DNA of 14,660 nt from Planctomycetota bacterium. Its GTDB lineage: Bacteria > Planctomycetota > UBA1135. The notes beneath the pieces were generated by a model that was not told where the DNA came from, did not search any database, and saw only the letters and a program-made list of their open reading frames with translations. The stretch spans positions 1 through 14,660 of the forward strand of contig JALUUN010000156.1 in the NCBI GenBank assembly GCA_027021325.1, given 5' to 3'. The position numbers were made by a program, and so were the translations under genes. Below are positions 13,836 through 14,660 of the stretch, in pieces (positions within the stretch are counted from its first letter, which is position 1; each line of letters opens with the position of its first letter).

Positions 13836-14654
13836 TCAGTCCTTCCAGGCCACCAGGTAGGCGATCCAGGCCTCCTCGTTCTCGGCGTGCTCCCGCGGGA
13901 GAAAGACGCCGTCGCCCTCGCCGTCCTCGTCCACCCCTTCCCAGTAGGCGGTCACGGTGCCGAAGCCGGCGTCGTGCAGGATGTCGCGGATCTCGGGCAG
14001 GCTCCAGACCCGCCAGTGATAGACGAAGGCGTCCTCGAGGACGCTCTTGTCCGGGAAGCGGAAGGCGATCCGGCAGGTGATGTGGTTGGTGATGGCGTCC
14101 ATCGCCTCCTGCTTCCAGATGTAGGTGAAGCCTTCCTTCTTCGTCGTCTCTTCGCACTCGACCTGGGCATCGGGGCCGCCGAAGAGGTCCAGGACCAGAC
14201 AGCCCTCGGGGGCCAGGGATTCGCGGGCGTGGCGGAAGTAATCGAGGAGATCGGTGCGGCGGCGCAGCCCCCAGTAGCTGAAGTTGAAGGCGCCGATGAC
14301 GTCGGCCGGCGGGGTCTGTGCCTGGCGCACGTCGGCCTGGACCAGTTGCACCCGGCGCCGCTCCTCGGGTTCCAGGCCGGCCAGGTGGCGGCCGCGGGCG
14401 TAGTCCAGGCAGGCGGCGTCCAGGTCCACCCCGACGGCGGTGCGGCGCGGGCCGCGCTGCACCCAGCGGGCGCAGAGCAGCGCGGTGCCGCAGAAGTCCT
14501 CCTGGAAGCGCAGGGGTTCGGCGCCGCGGCGCTCGCGGTACACCCCCTCGACGAAGTCCAGGTCGGCGTCGGTCTCCTGGACCGAGAGTTCGTAGAGGTG
14601 GTACTTGTCGGCGGTCTTCGCCGTCCAGCGAGGGGGAGTCTGGATCCTGGGCAT
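13836..14654 (-). CDS. Class I SAM-dependent methyltransferase
   Basis: A 272-residue putative methyltransferase with a Rossmann-type fold. Visible elements are the SAM-binding motif I variant EDFCGTALL (52-60), AVGVDLD (73-79) ending in the acidic residue expected to hold the ribose, QADVR (106-110) for the adenine-binding region, and a motif IV-like FNFSYWGL (123-130). LVLDLFGG occurs in a later strand. The N-terminus KYHLYELSVQETDAD and the C-terminal YHWRVWSLPEIRDILHDAGF resemble uncharacterised small-molecule methyltransferases, where the latter helix follows a substrate-recognition region. The substrate is not evident. The ATG at 14654 is the only start seen in the window; six further bases upstream show no ribosome site, so an earlier start cannot be excluded. 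It converges on the lipoprotein pair and is functionally unconnected as far as I can see. Confidence 0.8.
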   Translation of the reverse strand: MPRIQTPPRWTAKTADKYHLYELSVQETDADLDFVEGVYRERRGAEPLRFQEDFCGTALLCARWVQRGPRRTAVGVDLDAACLDYARGRHLAGLEPEERRRVQLVQADVRQAQTPPADVIGAFNFSYWGLRRRTDLLDYFRHARESLAPEGCLVLDLFGGPDAQVECEETTKKEGFTYIWKQEAMDAITNHITCRIAFRFPDKSVLEDAFVYHWRVWSLPEIRDILHDAGFGTVTAYWEGVDEDGEGDGVFLPREHAENEEAWIAYLVAWKD

Positions 14655-14660
14655 GCACGG

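Noticed and set aside
13723..14658. Alternative minus-strand frame over the methyltransferase gene
   Set aside because: Its product is Arg/Pro-rich with no motif, whereas the overlapping frame 13836-14654 carries SAM-binding motifs.

Overview
The window is very GC-rich DNA (about 70% or more by eye, with nearly all third codon positions G or C). It is densely packed with bacterial genes and shows no sign of mobile elements, CRISPR arrays, tRNA or rRNA. The strongest taxonomic hint is a pair of ECF sigma factors fused to a membrane anchor and a large ectodomain built of carboxypeptidase-regulatory-like beta-sandwiches. That architecture is best known from Planctomycetota, so a GC-rich planctomycete or a related lineage is my best guess. 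This is an inference from family knowledge, not a measured placement.

Layout. (1) Bases 2-3753, plus strand: a 5'-truncated gene that fuses a GH172 (DUF2961) glycosidase to a cysteine-type glutathione peroxidase. A complete M32 (Taq-type) metallocarboxypeptidase overlaps it by 4 nt, so the two probably form one translationally coupled operon whose promoter lies outside the window. (2) Bases 3754-10319, plus strand: two consecutive full-length paralogues of 982 and 1044 residues. Each has sigma region 2, sigma region 4, a short juxtamembrane segment, one hydrophobic segment and about 760-830 residues of predicted extracytoplasmic beta-sandwich. Each is preceded by an AT-richer -10-like hexamer framed by CTCC/GGAG arms. 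The first is followed by two tandem terminator hairpins. The second has a strong hairpin in its predicted leader. (3) Bases 10391-13811, plus strand: a beta-decarboxylating dehydrogenase of the isocitrate/isopropylmalate family and an MmgE/PrpD-family dehydratase, 12 nt apart. After them come two small overlapping lipoprotein genes, the first of the DUF3568 type, with their own promoter-like element. (4) Bases 13836-14654, minus strand: a class I SAM-dependent methyltransferase, convergent with the lipoprotein genes and separated from them by a hairpin.

How the genes may work together. The dehydrogenase and dehydratase plausibly handle one tricarboxylic acid in consecutive steps: dehydration/hydration, then oxidative decarboxylation. 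The two sigma factors have no separate anti-sigma gene in the window and each looks like a self-contained envelope-to-transcription switch. The two most unusual items are this tandem pair of membrane-anchored sigma factors and the glycosidase-peroxidase fusion. No stretch without a gene exceeds 300 bases; the longest gaps are 3754-4027, 6977-7184 and 10320-10490, and their contents are listed as features.
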